Source of the DNA: Takakia lepidozioides
Taxonomy: Eukaryota > Streptophyta > Takakiopsida > Takakiales > Takakiaceae
Direction: 5' to 3'
Length of the DNA stretch: 60,000 nt
NCBI GenBank assembly: GCA_030704615.1
Contig: CM060732.1
Coordinates: 45,615,053 to 45,675,052, forward strand
The notes under the pieces are model-generated. The model was not told where the DNA came from. It saw only the letters and a program-made list of their open reading frames with translations, and ran no database searches. Position 1 is the first letter of the stretch; each line of letters starts with the position of its first letter. A program made the position numbers and the translations under genes. Shown piece by piece: positions 1 to 11,674 of this stretch.

Positions 1-840
1 GCGACGAGGCCCTTACATTCTGTCTTTCTGTGGAGAACTTCCTCAAAACAAGTGTAAGATCAGAAAAGTAGAAGAGAACCAACCGACACTCAGTGCACCC
101 CATTTTGTTGACAGCGCCCCGTATGTCAAGGCCGTGGACATTAAGAATCCATATCGGCTTGTTACAAGCATGGAAGGAGCTGCAGTCTCTCTTGCAAAGG
201 GCGCGGGAATAGTTGTCTTGCTGCGCCTGGTCTCCGCACCAGCAGCAAACGACTGCATTAACCTCTGTCCATTTGAGAGATTCACGCCAGTGCCAGCAGC
301 TTCCAATGAGGCAGCGTGTGAGGTGGAGTAATACGGAGTGTGCTTCTTCTCCATAGACGTGTCTACATCGTTGCTCGGTACAGATACTCATACATGACCC
401 AGTGCACAGGTACACATTGCTCAGAGGCACAGACACGCCCTTCTCGTCCACAAGCTCCGCATGGAAGTCCCTAATTCCCAGATGGCCCTTCGGAGCATCC
501 ACCACGAAGTATTTGTTCCTCACGTCCCCAGGACGGAACGTCAATGGAGGAGACAAGAACGATTTCTTCTGCAATCCACTAGCCTGCAGCGATTTTCAAG
601 CACTACCTCCGTCCTGCACAAATCCCGGCGCTGCAGCACCTCCCCCTAGCGTACACAGCAGCGCCACCACCATCCACAGCTGCGCTCTGCACTCCATCAC
701 ACCTCCCTGCTTCGCCTTCGATTCTACCCCCACCACCAACCCACCCAATTCTCTTCAACCAAAACTGCAGCAGCAGATCGTGGACCCATCTCAGATCCAC
801 AGCTCCCATCCGTGCTGTGGCAGAAGGCACGAGAGGAGGT
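1..840 (-). pseudogene. SURNod19 first exon, broken third copy (continues beyond window start)
   Basis: The reverse strand matches the first exon of the two SURNod19 genes at 30245 and 54878 almost base for base, from the leader through the signal peptide to the region after the conserved GCTECR block. It is not functional as it stands. A TGA replaces the Cys codon of the SACES motif (near 591), one T is missing just after the HHWVMYE region (near 390), and another frame change occurs after the FARETAAPS block (near 170). The rest of the gene would lie before base 1. Similarity to the other copies ends near 800-840. The family is secreted or extracytoplasmic and of unknown biochemical function. 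Confidence 0.8.
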
Positions 841-1446
841 GACACCTGGGGAAGGCACAACTGGGGCTTAGCGCTTTTTGACACTGCGTAGCCCGAGGCA
901 TTGCGACCCGAACGCCAAGGTGGGCCTCAGGTGGGGGACTTACCCGGCGTAAAGACAGAGGGTTTCTTTTCGCAGTGGATGGCTAAGATGTCTTAAGGAT
1001 CGAAGTGGATGGCTGAGATCCCTAGAATTAGAATAAAAGAAAAGAAATTAGTAAAGAAAAGATGACACTGTGTAAGGTCCCGACTCCCCGGGGCCTGTTG
1101 ACCTGACATTTCGTCAGGTAAGCTCGTAGCATCCTCAGTCTCGGGTACAGCGACAACAAGAGCACCTATATAAACATGCCTGCAACCACATTACTATCGT
1201 CTCTTCTCTCTCGCCATCACACTCTTAAGCAGCGCCAGCTATCTCATTAGTCATTGCTGCTGCTGCTGCTGAGGTTACCTTTTAGGGTGGGTCAATCTGA
1301 GAATCTGACAAGCTCGTTTGTGTAGAGAGCTTGTGTTTCCATCACTGCAGCCTGCTTGCTTAACCTTGATTGTGGAATTTGTGCTTCCATTAACAGAATT
1401 TGACATTGTGCTAAGTCGCCATGACGGCTTTTTCACTCCACCACGC
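841..1446 (+). promoter_or_regulatory. Intergenic region with probable TATA box for the anthranilate phosphoribosyltransferase gene
   Basis: No gene is visible here. TATATAAA at 1167-1174 is followed by a pyrimidine-rich stretch (CGTCTCTTCTCTCTCGCC, about 1198) that fits a plant transcription start. The first in-frame ATG of the downstream gene is at 1447, giving a leader of roughly 240-270 nt. Confidence 0.4.
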
Positions 1447-4400
1447 ATGGGCTCCCGCTCAGGATGCTGCACAGCAGTGCTCTTCCCTCCTTTTCCTCCT
1501 TTTCCCCTCTGCCGTATGCTCATTTTTGCTCCTCGAGACGCTCTTCCGGATGTCGTATCCTCACTCCTATCCGTGTGCAAGTGGGCATTGCCGAAACCTA
1601 CTGGAGATTGTGCGAGCAATTTGGATCTCATCGCCAATAATAATCATGGAAGAATGCAAGTGCCTGATGCTTCTACGGCTACCCCTCCTGTGCTCACGCT
1701 CTCAATTCCACAGGTACTTGCAGCTCTTTCATGCCGAGACGGAAAGGGTGCGGGAAGAGTGGGGGGTGAAGTGAATGCATAATTTGGATGTTGGTCCATA
1801 TGCATTTGTTCTTGTGCATTATTCATGTTATTGGCTCCCCTGTACAGCTGAATAAATTGAATTCATCAAGTTCGCCAAGCTGTAGCACGTGAACAAAGGA
1901 ATTGAATAGATGCGTTCATCTCTACAATTATGTTGGCGGCTGCAATGTGATCAAGTAATCAAGATGCATCAATGTCTGAGAAATATCTATCAGTTGTTGC
2001 TTTTAGCTTCTTACATTTTGGTGGATGACATGGCAATAGGTAATACTCGAGAGATTGGGGATGAATGCACAGGTGATGGGGGGCTTGATAAGCAAAACAA
2101 GTTTGACCCAGGCACAGACCGAGGAGGTGATGGAGGAGTTGCTCAGGGATGGAAACCCTGCTGTCATTGGTGCCTTCCTTGTGTTGCTACGGGCAAAGGG
2201 TGAAACATTAGAAGAGGTTAGTAGTCATGGTTGGTGCGTCACTTGACGATTGACACTGTACAGTTCTAAACTCTGGTGAAAGCACTTCGAAATCATTGTT
2301 GTTACGGTATCATACATTCTTGATGGAAGTGACATTTCTCCAGCATGCAGAATGTGTGCTAGCAAACATGATTGATTTGGACATTTGGGAGGCTATGGAC
2401 AGATAACAGGGCTGGCAAGAGCAATGTTGAGTCGGGCTGTGCCACTGCGGGTGGTGGAGGGAGCTCTTGATATTGTGGGAACTGGTGGTGATGGGGCTAA
2501 CACTGTAAACTATCCACTGGGGCCTCCATTTTGGCGGCTGCTTGTGGTGCAACCGTTGCCAAGGTGAATGTTGAGCTTATGCTCCAATATATAAGTTGCA
2601 AGTGGATCCAGAGGTGTAATCTGTAGTTCTGTACTTGATAAAACACACCGTGGTACTTTTTGTCACAAGGAATTGGTTAGGGGTTTACACCAACAAACAA
2701 CAAAATTATGGAGACCCTGCAATCACAGAGTTGGAGGGATGATCCAATGTTTCTAATTAAAAAGCTTGCATTGATATCAGCATGGATCACGGTCAAGTTC
2801 ATCAGCTTGTGGCAGTGCGGATGTACTGGAGACTCTTGGTGTAGCAATTGATATGGGGCCTGAGGTTGTCCCTCACCCATCTTGGGTTCCTTAGGATGTG
2901 GATATTGAGAATTGTGAGCATTCAAAATTGGAAAGATGAGCTTGTGACAGCTTACTCACATGACAAATAATATTCTTATTGCAGGATGCTGACATATCAA
3001 TTGTGATTGTGGGAGTGGCCGAATGTGTAAGAGAGGTTGGAATCGGTTTCATGTTGGCTGCAAGATACCACCCAGTGATGAAAGTGGTGGCACCCATAAG
3101 AAAGGCCTTGAAAATAAAGACAGCATTCAACATTCTGGGCCCTATGCTCAATCCTGCTCGTGCTCCATACTCGATTGTGGGTGTATATCATGAAAATTTG
3201 GTGAGTTTAAAGTCACCGTGCATTGGATTGTCCCATGTTAAATCTGTATGTATCATGGATATGAGAAGTGAGAAGTTTCCTGCCACTGTTCATCAACTTT
3301 AATGTGGCACCAGAGAGAGGAAGATGGGGACAGACAGAGGTGGAAAGGGTTTCCTTAGATGATGGGCAGGGCATAGTGTTGCGGTGCTTAAGATGGGATT
3401 TGGCTGTGTGAAGGTGGAGAAAATGGCCCAGGTGCTTCAACAATTTGGCACACAACGAGGGTTGGTTGTGCATTGCCAAGGATTGGACGAAATGAGCCCA
3501 CTTGGTACCCTTTTTCTCCTAGGGTTTGCGATGCATTAAGGTAGTTTCATTTGTGTGCGGTCTGCTTTTGTTTGTTGTCATAAATTGGCAAATCAGGAAT
3601 GTGACACTATTGTGGTGCTTTGGTTGAGAGTGTGGCCTTCTAGCTATCTTTTCGAAAGGCAGATGCTGAGCATAGAAACTTTTTGAATTTGTTCAGCCAA
3701 CGGGTGGTTGCTTGTTTGAACAGGTGGTGGGCGGATCCTGGAAGTTAAACCAAACAAGATTCAATGCTTCCACTTTGACCCTTGTATGCACTCTCTGTTT
3801 GGTTTCTGTGTTTGTACTGTGTGATTCTACTTGTAGTCGTGCGTCCTTTGGACCTCACACCGACATCAAAATACTATTTCTTTCCTTCTTTCTCTCTGTT
3901 TGTGCTTAGAACTTAGTCAGACAATTTACATTTCATCAACTTCCAACGCCCTTGAATCAGCATATCTTCATTTTTAGGGTTTTCAATGGCAAAATATCAT
4001 TTAATCATGCAAGTTTCTCCAGGAATGGGCTGGCTGCTAATCGCCTTTGTGGTGGCAGTGGACTTCGGAATTGCGCGGTGCACACTGGAAGACCTCAAAG
4101 GGGGGAGCCCAGCTTACAATGCTCAAATTTTGCGTGATGTCCTTGCTGGGGAACAGGGTCCCATAGCCGATGCTCTGGTGACCACTATTCTGTTGTCTCC
4201 CTATCTCCTGCCTTCTGGAATCTTTCCAGTAGCCCCAGGCATGTAAAATCAATGGATGGAAGATCTGTAGCCATTGTAGCCATCGCAGCTTGCAAGTCTT
4301 TGTCTGTAATTTTGATATTTGGCTGCAGATACTAAATGCTGGAGCAGGACTCATGGCTTGTGGAGTAGTGGAAGACTTAGGTGCTGGGGTGGCTATAGCC

Positions 4401-5039
4401 CATGAAGTGCAGCAATCAGGAACAGCTAACACCATGCTTGATGCATGGATACACCTTTCTCAGGTTTGGATCTCCCCAACTCTCCCTCCTGTCTCTGCCC
4501 CCAAACTCCATCCAGGTTGGTCGATGGATATATTCTTTGCACCACTACACAATTGCAGTTGTGACATCAGGTCTAAATATTCAAGCCATCAGGAACCCTT
4601 TACCTAGATTGTCATTTGTTTGTGAGGAAGGTTTATACCTGGTGAAGTAGCGTCCAGCTGGGACTATCCCTTCCAGATAACAATTAGCAAGAGAAGCAGG
4701 GAATGGTTGAGTGCATTTTGTTTCCCCCCTCCTTATTCTGACTCCTGCATTTGTATGCATGGCATATAGGTTAAATTTCTTTTGAACCTAAACATGAGAG
4801 AGGAAACAGAAAACCAGAGCCAGAGATAAGAACTATTGTTCGAGTGATAGTCTAATGGTGAGTGCCTCGTGCAGGTAAGCTGCCAAGCATTTCTCATCTT
4901 TGGATAGATATACTTTTTGCATCCATCCAGGTCCCTAATAAATTAAGGCATGGGCTCTGTCCTGATTTTTTTTTTTTGGCAATCACAGGAGAAGCAGAAG
5001 AAAGCAGGCAAGTTTGCCAAAACAGTGAAAGCTACTTAA
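1447..5039 (+). CDS. Anthranilate phosphoribosyltransferase, ten exons, one frameshift
   Basis: Transfers phosphoribosyl from PRPP to anthranilate, the second committed step of tryptophan synthesis, in plastids. Exons deduced: 1447-1713, 2040-2216, 2403-2563, 2781-2864, 2985-3200, 3414-3504, 3724-3783, 4059-4177, 4329-4463, 4989-5039. Exon 2 holds the [12 protein letters not shown] motif, exon 3 the PRPP-binding [11 protein letters not shown] loop, exon 5 [12 protein letters not shown] and [14 protein letters not shown], exon 6 GLDEMSPLG, and exon 8 LEDLKGG with ADAL. Exon 1 has no enzyme motif and probably encodes the transit peptide; its start is uncertain. All splice phases agree except for exon 3, which is 161 nt instead of 162. 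One A is missing where NTVN-ISTG is expected (about 2512), shifting the frame. With that base the protein would be about 453 residues, near the plant family size. Either a recent pseudogene or a base error. Confidence 0.8.
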
Positions 5040-5324
5040 ACAACGCCGAAAGAGCCATGTGGGTGCCAATCTGCCACAGCCAGTGAGCTCGCCGATGTGT
5101 GGGATGAAGAGTAGACAATGCGCAAAAGCTCAAACCTGTGCCTTGCCATAATCCGGATCTGATTCACAGCCAGCTTCTCTGGTGATGTAAGGCCTGGGAC
5201 TGACACAATGGGCCTCCTCACTGAGAGTGAGGGACTTCAAAAGATTAGGATTGGTTGTAAATTAGTTCCAATCTTTTTCTGTAATGGAGTGTTTGGTTTG
5301 CTTGATCTTCAGACCATTCGTAAG

Positions 5325-5705
5325 TCTGTTCTGGTTATTGGATAAATAAGAACAAGTGATCCCAGTCTTATTTCCTAGACAATGGCTACTCTAGTTCTCC
5401 CTGGAGGTGCCACATGAACTCTCTCTCCTGCTCAGGGATGTCTAAACCATTAAACGGTGAACATTGTATTGAGCTCATAGTCAATTCCAGGTTCATCATT
5501 GAACATGCATACAAGTGTATTTGTTCAAGGATAAACTGATAGAACAATTAAATGTATACATTTAAGGATGAACTGTGAAATTCCTTTTAATGTAGATCAT
5601 TACAGTGAGCTCTGTACAAAGCTTCTAAGATCAGAATAACTCGACGCTTTGAAATTTCACAGCTCAACCTCCCTATGGTGTTCAGGCAGGCTTGTCCCAT
5701 AAGCT
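5325..5705 (+). repeat. Left arm of a long inverted repeat (partner 13750-14105)
   Basis: The stretch from GGTTATTGGATAAATAAG through the GTCGAG/CGACGCTTTGAAATTTC segment to GTTCAGGCAGGC reappears in reverse complement at 13750-14105 with scattered mismatches and small gaps. The two arms enclose about 8 kb containing the prefoldin and terpene synthase remnants. No coding potential was recognised. Confidence 0.7.
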
Positions 5706-5737
5706 CTATGAGCTTTCGGCGGACGTTATAAAGCACA

Positions 5738-5764
5738 ATTTCATTTCATTTCATTTCATTTCAT
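5738..5764 (+). repeat. (ATTTC)n microsatellite
   Basis: Five perfect pentamer units, TTTCATTTCA and so on, immediately before the prefoldin leader. Confidence 0.85.
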
Positions 5765-5813
5765 CTGGGACTACGGGGAAGAAGACCAGGGGAGAGAGAG
5801 TGAGGTTTAGGGA

Positions 5814-7415
5814 ATGGCGGGCTACGAGAGTGCCGAAGGGGTGGTGGAGGAGATCGCCAAGCTGAGCGTGGAGCAGCTGCGGCAGGTGAAGGACCAAGTG
5901 GGTTCCGAGGTTTCGATGTTGCAAGACAGTCTCTCCAGTATACGCACCGCTGCTACACGCTTTGAGTTGGCCTCCACGGTCCTGCAAACATGCAGGAAAG
6001 AAGATGCTGGTGCCTTTGACTGCGTCGCTGTATGCCCCTGGCACTCTTACCAATACGGACAGAGTGGGCACCGGCTAGGGAATTCCAAAAAGGCCTTGAT
6101 GTGAAATGCATCGCAATTCACTTGATCACCCCCCTAAAAGTGCGCAATTCAATTGAATTGCTAAAACTAGCTTGAAAACAACCCTAATTTGCAATTCAAT
6201 TGAATTGTCTGCACATGATTCAATTGAATTGCGAATTGGCAATTCCATTGAATTGCTAGTTGACAATTCAATTGAATTGTGAATTTGCAAATCAATTGAA
6301 TTGCCAATTGAATTGCTGACTACAATTGAATTGAATTGTAATCTATAATTTTTAACTTATTTTTGTATATAATATATAATATATATGTATATATATATTT
6401 AAATTATACTTATACACATATAAGAGTATAAGCTAAAAATACATGTTGCTCGTCTATTCTTGCTAGCCTCTTTCTTGTGCCCTTGAGGAAATTGTCATGG
6501 AGTTGTGAAGCCACCCTCAGCCTTAGCGAGAAAGGGAGAGCCAGAGACGGAGAGAGATCAGTAGCTTCTTGTGATTCACTGGCAAAAGAAACATGGCTGA
6601 CTCCGAAAGAAACAGACAAAATCAAACCTGACAATTGATGAAAGGCTTCCCCTGCATCACCATGTAGTCCCCTAACACTAGTATCTGGCCTAGGACAAAG
6701 AAAACAAATGTTCATCTTGAGAATTATCAAAAATAATATTGTTTCGATACCCTTACAAAGGTATCATGTTGAAGTTGGGGATGTGTGTTCCATATAAGTT
6801 TAATATATCAAATTCTTACACGTTGATACTCTTACATTGGTATCATGTTTGGTATATGTACATAGCCATATATTGGCACCAACATCCACAAAGAGAGACA
6901 ATCCCGCTTTTACAAGCGCGCTTCGTGACTTCCTCTCTCTCTCTCTCCCTCTCGCTCTCCCTTAGGCTTATCTTGGGCTCAAGCCTTACCACGGCAAAGG
7001 GTTGACAAACGGACAGCAAGAATAGACGAGCAATATGTATTTTTAGCTTATACATGTGTATATGTATATGTATATAAATATGTACATATATATAATATAT
7101 ACAGAAATAAGTTAAAAATTATAGATTACAATTCAATTGAATTGTAGTCAGCAATTCAATTGATTTGCAACAATTCAATTGAATTGCAGTCAACAATTCA
7201 ATTGAATTGTCAACTAGCAATTCAATTGAATTGCCAATTCGCAATTCAATTGAATCATGTGCCGACAATTCAATTGAATTGCAAATTAGGGTTGTTTTCA
7301 AGCTAGTTTTAGCAATTCAATTGAATTGCGCACTTTTAGGAGGTGATCAAGTGAATTGCGATGCATTTCACATCAAGGCCTTTTTGGAATTCCCTACACC
7401 GGCTACTACATCGAA
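5814..7415 (+). pseudogene. Prefoldin subunit 5, first-exon remnant split by a foldback element
   Basis: Prefoldin subunit 5 is an alpha-type subunit of the cytosolic chaperone that delivers actin and tubulin to CCT. The ATG at 5814 opens a frame with the family signature: LSVEQLRQVKDQV, then LQDSLSSIRTAATRFELAST (N-terminal helix). A frame change near 5991 follows; the frame after it reads GKKMLVPLTASLYAPGTL and DRVGTG, the conserved beta-hairpin region. The next codons (YYIE, 7404-7415) are displaced by the 1.3-kb insertion at 6076-7396 and end at a GT donor. Several residues expected between LAST and GKKM are absent. No later exon (the second helix) was found, so this is a truncated, frameshifted fragment. 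Confidence 0.75.
6076..7396. mobile_element. Foldback-type element with ~400-bp terminal inverted repeats, inserted in the prefoldin exon
   Basis: The ends TAGGGAATTCC...GGAATTCCCTA are the tips of inverted repeats reaching about 6470 on the left and back to about 7010 on the right. The flanking CACCGGC (6069-6075 and 7397-7403) is a 7-bp target duplication, possibly up to 9 bp; removing one copy and the element rejoins the prefoldin reading frame. Each arm carries about eight copies of the palindrome CAATTCAATTGAATTG or close variants, followed by an AT-rich TATATA tract. The centre (6470-7010) has no recognisable transposase, so the element is non-autonomous. The target-site length suggests hAT-, P- or Mutator-type mobilisation but does not decide. 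Confidence 0.8.
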
Positions 7416-7754
7416 GTAATTCATCTTTGCACTGTCACCCTGCCTATCCCATAGAGATTTTTGTGGGCTTTCTTGCATAGAGAGGCTTTGCAACATGTTG
7501 AAGTCAATGGAGAAAATGTGGTCAAAGGACCTTACACCATGTCAAGGCTCCTATTGGTCCGATTGTGCTGAGTCACCTTCCTTTATGTTTTGCCAAAGCA
7601 AGAGAGCCCATTGCCGTTTTAGGCTTGTTTTAATTTTTATCAGTTTTTTTTTTTTTTTTTTTTTGGGGAACAGGGAAGTCCCTGGTTAATTTATTTAGTT
7701 GAAATCTTAATATGAAGGGCCTCCGTCCGTTTTTTATTTTTATTAGAAAGAATT

Positions 7755-7995
7755 GCACTAGTGTAGCTGGTACCAGACCCTGACACATACTAGGCTGGTA
7801 TGACTATTAAAAGTTTGTTTAATACCATACTAGTCTGATTTTCACTTTGATACCATACCATATACCATACCAGGCTATTAAATTTACACATCATTTGATA
7901 CCCGTACCATACTGGTTTCAATAATTCAACTCTACCCCAATACCTTTACCCTAGTGGTTTCAAAAAACCATGATACCAGTCCAACACTGGTGGAA
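7755..7995 (+). repeat. Dispersed TACCA/TGGTA-rich repeat, copy 1
   Basis: About 240 bp recurring in the same orientation at 15385-15625. Shared words include CATACTAGGCTGGTATGACT / CATACCAGGCTGGTATGACT, TTTTCACTTTGATACC and AACTCTACCCCAATACC. It is dense in ACCATAC and GTACCATACTGG, so single strands could fold on themselves. Ends are undefined. Confidence 0.7.
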
Positions 7996-8289
7996 TCCAT
8001 AGCCATTACCTCTCCATCGATGTAGTCCACTTAATAATCTAATAATATGTGACGCCGCCCCAGAGTAGGCTTCTCGTATGGGAGACAAATATCGGAAATA
8101 GCGTATCAACTCAGAGCTGGGCAGTTGTCGTGATCGAGGGCGATGATTTAAATACATACAAATCCATCGGCGTTGCAGATCCACGCAGCTGTTGATCGAG
8201 AGCTCCACGGATGGCGCTTGTGAGCAGGTTTGGGCAGATGCCGAGAGTGCAGGTGAACTCGGGGAGGGAGAGTTGCAACGTTGCTTAAG

Positions 8290-8296
8290 TATATAA
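8290..8296 (+). promoter_or_regulatory. Possible TATA box of the terpene synthase remnant
   Basis: TATATAA about 150 bp before the first ATG in the reading frame that leads into the terpene synthase. Position-based inference only. Confidence 0.3.
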
Positions 8297-8953
8297 GTTA
8301 CTGTGGTTTCTGTCATCACGTCAAGGCTTCCTCTTCATCGCTCTGCTGCCCTACGCATTCTATTCGAGTGCTCCGCTCTAGTAGCAGCTGCAGGCCGGAG
8401 GACTGCAGAATGCTTCCCCAGCTCTAGAGCCCGCTCCATACTGGCATGTCGATTAATTGCCAAAGTGGTCTCCCGTTGTTCATCCCTCGCTGGACCCTCC
8501 CTACTAGTCATGCCTTTCAAAAGCGCCCTTGCTTATCTTCTCTTGTCAAACACCAGTCTTGCCTGCTTGTGCGATGCACAGCTAGCAGGGTAGAACAACA
8601 AGTTGGAAATGTACCCATTAAGAATCCCACGAATGATGAGATCGAGCTTCCACCTCTCGTCTCTTCCATGGTCATCGGAGGAGGCCTGCCACCTCGACAA
8701 ACAGAGCATCTTTGTAGTTGACGCCGAGGTACGCCTGAGAAAATATTGGGAGCGCTGGCAGATCAACTCGTCGGAATCCTATTGTCGTCTGGGCATGGCG
8801 TCGGTCAGCTTTGTGTACAGCGGAGCCGTCAGTTCTGATCGTCTTGTAGCCGCAGCTATTGTATATGCCCTCACGTTTATTCTGGATGATCTTTTCTTTG
8901 ATTGTCCAAACGACTTGCTCCTCGAGGAGTATGGCATCGATCGCAGTATCCGT

Positions 8954-9281
8954 TGTTGAAAAACAAGCCTCGGACCTGAAACAATGCTTTGTTTATAGAA
9001 GCTCACCACCCAACCTTAGAACCACCACAAGCAAGAGTATGTCATAAAACAACATTATGTGGTTCACCCCCGAGCTTCTTATATAGTTGTAGCTAGGCTA
9101 AAAGCAGTCTATAAGGACCTGCCTTTTTAAGCCTACTTTTTCTATCTACAAAGTAGTCCCATAAATGGAATTACTTTTTCCTTTAAAAGCATCTCCAAAC
9201 ATAGAGTTACTTTTAATGTGTCTAACTTTGCTTGTTAATCAAGTTGTAGATTCGTTGAATATGGAGCTGCTTATTCCAACA
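8954..9281 (-). repeat. Copia LTR (3' LTR of the minus-strand element)
   Basis: 328 bp, TG...CA ends. The adjacent CTCCCTCTCAGCGAG (9282-9296) is, on the minus strand, a polypurine tract ending at the LTR. Confidence 0.9.
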
Positions 9282-9329
9282 CTCCCTCTCAGCGAGATAA
9301 GCAAGCAATCTCAACCTTAACTAATCCCA

Positions 9330-10034
9330 TCATAGTTTTGAAGCGCGAGGAAGTCCTTTGGTGAGCACATCGGCTACCATATTTTCACTACTGCAAAATA
9401 TTAACTTGATTTCGCCATCCTCAACCTTATCACGAATAAAATGATGCCTCACATCAATATGTTTTGTACGCGCGTATGATAAGTTGGATTTTTCACAAGT
9501 GAAATACAACTCTGATTGTCCTCTTGAAGAGTTGTTGGATCTTCCTGTGGATAGCCAATCTCCTTCAATAACTTCCGAAGCCAAAATTGCCTCTTTCGTT
9601 GCTTGTGTTGCAGCCATATACTCAGCCTCAGTTGTTGATAATGCAATAGTTGGTTGTTTGTTACTGTTCCAACTAATGGAACTATTGGCCAAAATGAATG
9701 TATACCCGGTTATAGACCGGTGTGTATCAATACATCATGCATAGTCAGCATCGTTGAAACCAACCAAAGTTAGATCCTCTCGATCTTTCTGAGACTGAGT
9801 TAGGTTATACAACCCCAAACTCTAACTCCCTCTGAAGCGGAGACCGTGATCAAGGGTTCCCTTCAGGTAACGGAATATCCGTTTCACCTCAATCCAGTGC
9901 TCTACAACAGGATTGGCCATGAACTGGCATACTGCTCCAATAGCAACGGCACTTTCAGGCCGTGTACCAACCATTGCGTACATGAGGCACCCCACAACAC
10001 TCTGATACGGAATAGATCTCTCATCTTTTCTCAA
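9330..10034 (-). pseudogene. Copia RNase H and reverse transcriptase C-terminal remnant
   Basis: Minus-strand frames carry the end of copia reverse transcriptase (YQSVVGCLMYAM, GTRPESAVAIG, RYLKGT; 9822-10034) and then RNase H (ALSTTEAEYMA, KHIDVRHHFIRD, NMVADVLTKG; 9330-9692). The two parts are out of frame with each other and the catalytic RT core with its YxDD box is absent. Confidence 0.85.
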
Positions 10035-10093
10035 CCCTCAAGAGTTTGTGGGCTCATAGCTTTGGAGAGTCTTCTGTTCTGTACCATAGGTGT

Positions 10094-10860
10094 TCAAACA
10101 GGTTTACAATCTGTCATCCCAAATCTCATCATCTTGACCATTGAGATGTGATAACTTACCTTCAAATACCTTAATTGGAACATTAGATGTTCCTCCTCCC
10201 AAATTGATTGGTTCAGCCTTAAGCTCATCAGTACGCACATCAGTAACTGAATCTGATTCATCTTCAAGAGTTCCTTGAGTTTCATTGAAGATTACATCTC
10301 GACTATTGAAAACATATCGTTTGATGGGATCATAAGTCGATAATCTTTAGTCACTTCGCTATATCCCACAAAAAATGCATTTCCTTGCCTTTGCATTAAG
10401 TTTTGATCGTAACTCCCTAGGTATATGAGGATAAGCTTCACAATCAAATATGCGATAATGTCCAACATAAGGTTTCTTTCCACTCCAAGCCTCTTCTGGA
10501 GTCCTACCTTTTACAGCCTTTGTAGGTACAAGATTAATGATATATATTCTCCCCCATTATCACTTCTCAAGGTCTTTAATAGTTTACCAGTATGGTAACT
10601 CTGAAAAAGCTTTGAATAACTTGAACTTATCAAAGATGTCTGATTTCTTTTTCAAAATATAGGTAAAAGTCTTTCTTGAGAAATCATCAATAAAAGTACC
10701 GAAGTATTTGCCTCCTCCAACGGAAGATGTTGGCATGGGTCCACATATATCAGAATGAACCAACTCGAGCAAGGCAGTGGCACGATTATCTCATGTAGTT
10801 GGAAAATGTTGACGATGGTGTTTTCCGTGAACACGTCCTTCACAAAACGTCAACTAACAT
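10094..10860 (-). pseudogene. Copia integrase remnant
   Basis: Minus-strand fragments contain the start of the integrase core (ELVHSDICGPMP, GGGKYFGTFIDDFSRKT; near 10690-10770) and the later GYSEVTKDYRLM region (10292-10420), with frameshifts between them. The DD35E set is incomplete. Confidence 0.75.
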
Positions 10861-11429
10861 CTCGTGTGATATCCAAATTGTTCACAAATTTAGAATTGGC
10901 CATCAGCTGCAAATTTTGCACTCCAATATGACCAAGCCATTGATGCCATAGATCAGCTTTGCTCCAATTGGATTCTGTTACATAAACTTTAAAAGGCGAC
11001 CGTACATTTCCAGAAAATACATATAGTCTTCCTTCTTGAACAGAAATAACGCTCCCTCTATTTCATGTACGTCCTTTGACCACTACCGCGATGGTCGTTT
11101 CTCACTTCTAGATACGAAATCCCACAAGTTTTTTTTTTTCTCGTTAAGAACAACCCTCATCCATGTCTAATAGTTTTCCAAACCTGTCAGCTTCTCGATA
11201 GATTGAGAACTCATAGAAGGAATCATATCTCTTTGTATGCCCTGACTGTAAACTCAAAGCACACAGAATGATGAAAAATTGTTTTGTACACAATATCAAA
11301 CAACCACTATAACTCATCTCAAATGTTGTTTGTGTTTATCGTGTTGGAGACCTTGATGCAAATCTGTATAGTCCCGCACAAGATCTTACACACAAAAAAC
11401 ATACACACACTACAAGACAACCATATGTT

Positions 11430-11640
11430 CCCTGCAAGGACACCACGTACACAGCCCAATGGATGTTCCCCGCAAGAACACCAGTACACAGCCCAATGGA
11501 TATTCCTTGCAAGAACACCACGTACACAACCAAAATGGATGTTCCTTGCAAGAACACCACGTACCCAGCCCAATGGATGTTCCCTACAAGAACACCAATA
11601 CACAGCCTGTACACAGCCAAACCGATGTTCCTACAAAAAC
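11430..11640 (+). repeat. ~38-bp tandem repeat in the copia leader
   Basis: About five imperfect units of the form CACAGCCCAATGGATGTTCC followed by a variable CRCAAGAACACCA tail, lying between the primer-binding site and the coding remnants. Confidence 0.75.
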
Positions 11641-11662
11641 ACCTCACAAAGCCAAACCAAAA

Positions 11663-11674
11663 GCTCTGATACCA
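11663..11674 (-). other. Copia primer-binding site
   Basis: On the minus strand this is TGGTATCAGAGC, the classic plant copia site complementary to initiator tRNA-Met, directly abutting the LTR. Confidence 0.9.

Larger units (their letters stand above)
5040..5813. other. Intergenic region between the trp gene and the prefoldin exon
   Basis: No gene seen. It contains the left arm of an inverted repeat (5325-5705) and a short ATTTC microsatellite before the prefoldin start. Confidence 0.4.
7416..8445. other. Region without a gene; poly-T, TACCA-rich repeat and a TATA box
   Basis: Contains a poly-T run (about 7641-7664), the dispersed repeat at 7755-7995 and, near its end, TATATAA at 8290-8296, which could be the core promoter of the terpene synthase remnant. 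No coding region supported. Confidence 0.4.

Noticed and set aside
402-842. Plus-strand frame over the SURNod19 relic
   Set aside because: Exact antisense of the SURNod19 first exon; the same shadow occurs at 30109-30618 and 54745-55278.
4838-4885. tRNA-like stretch (TGATAGTCTAATGG)
   Set aside because: It does not form the arms of a cloverleaf and has no B box at the right distance.
7119-7301. Peptide frames such as NSIELLTAIQLNC
   Set aside because: They are translations of the CAATTCAATTGAATTG palindrome and not a gene.
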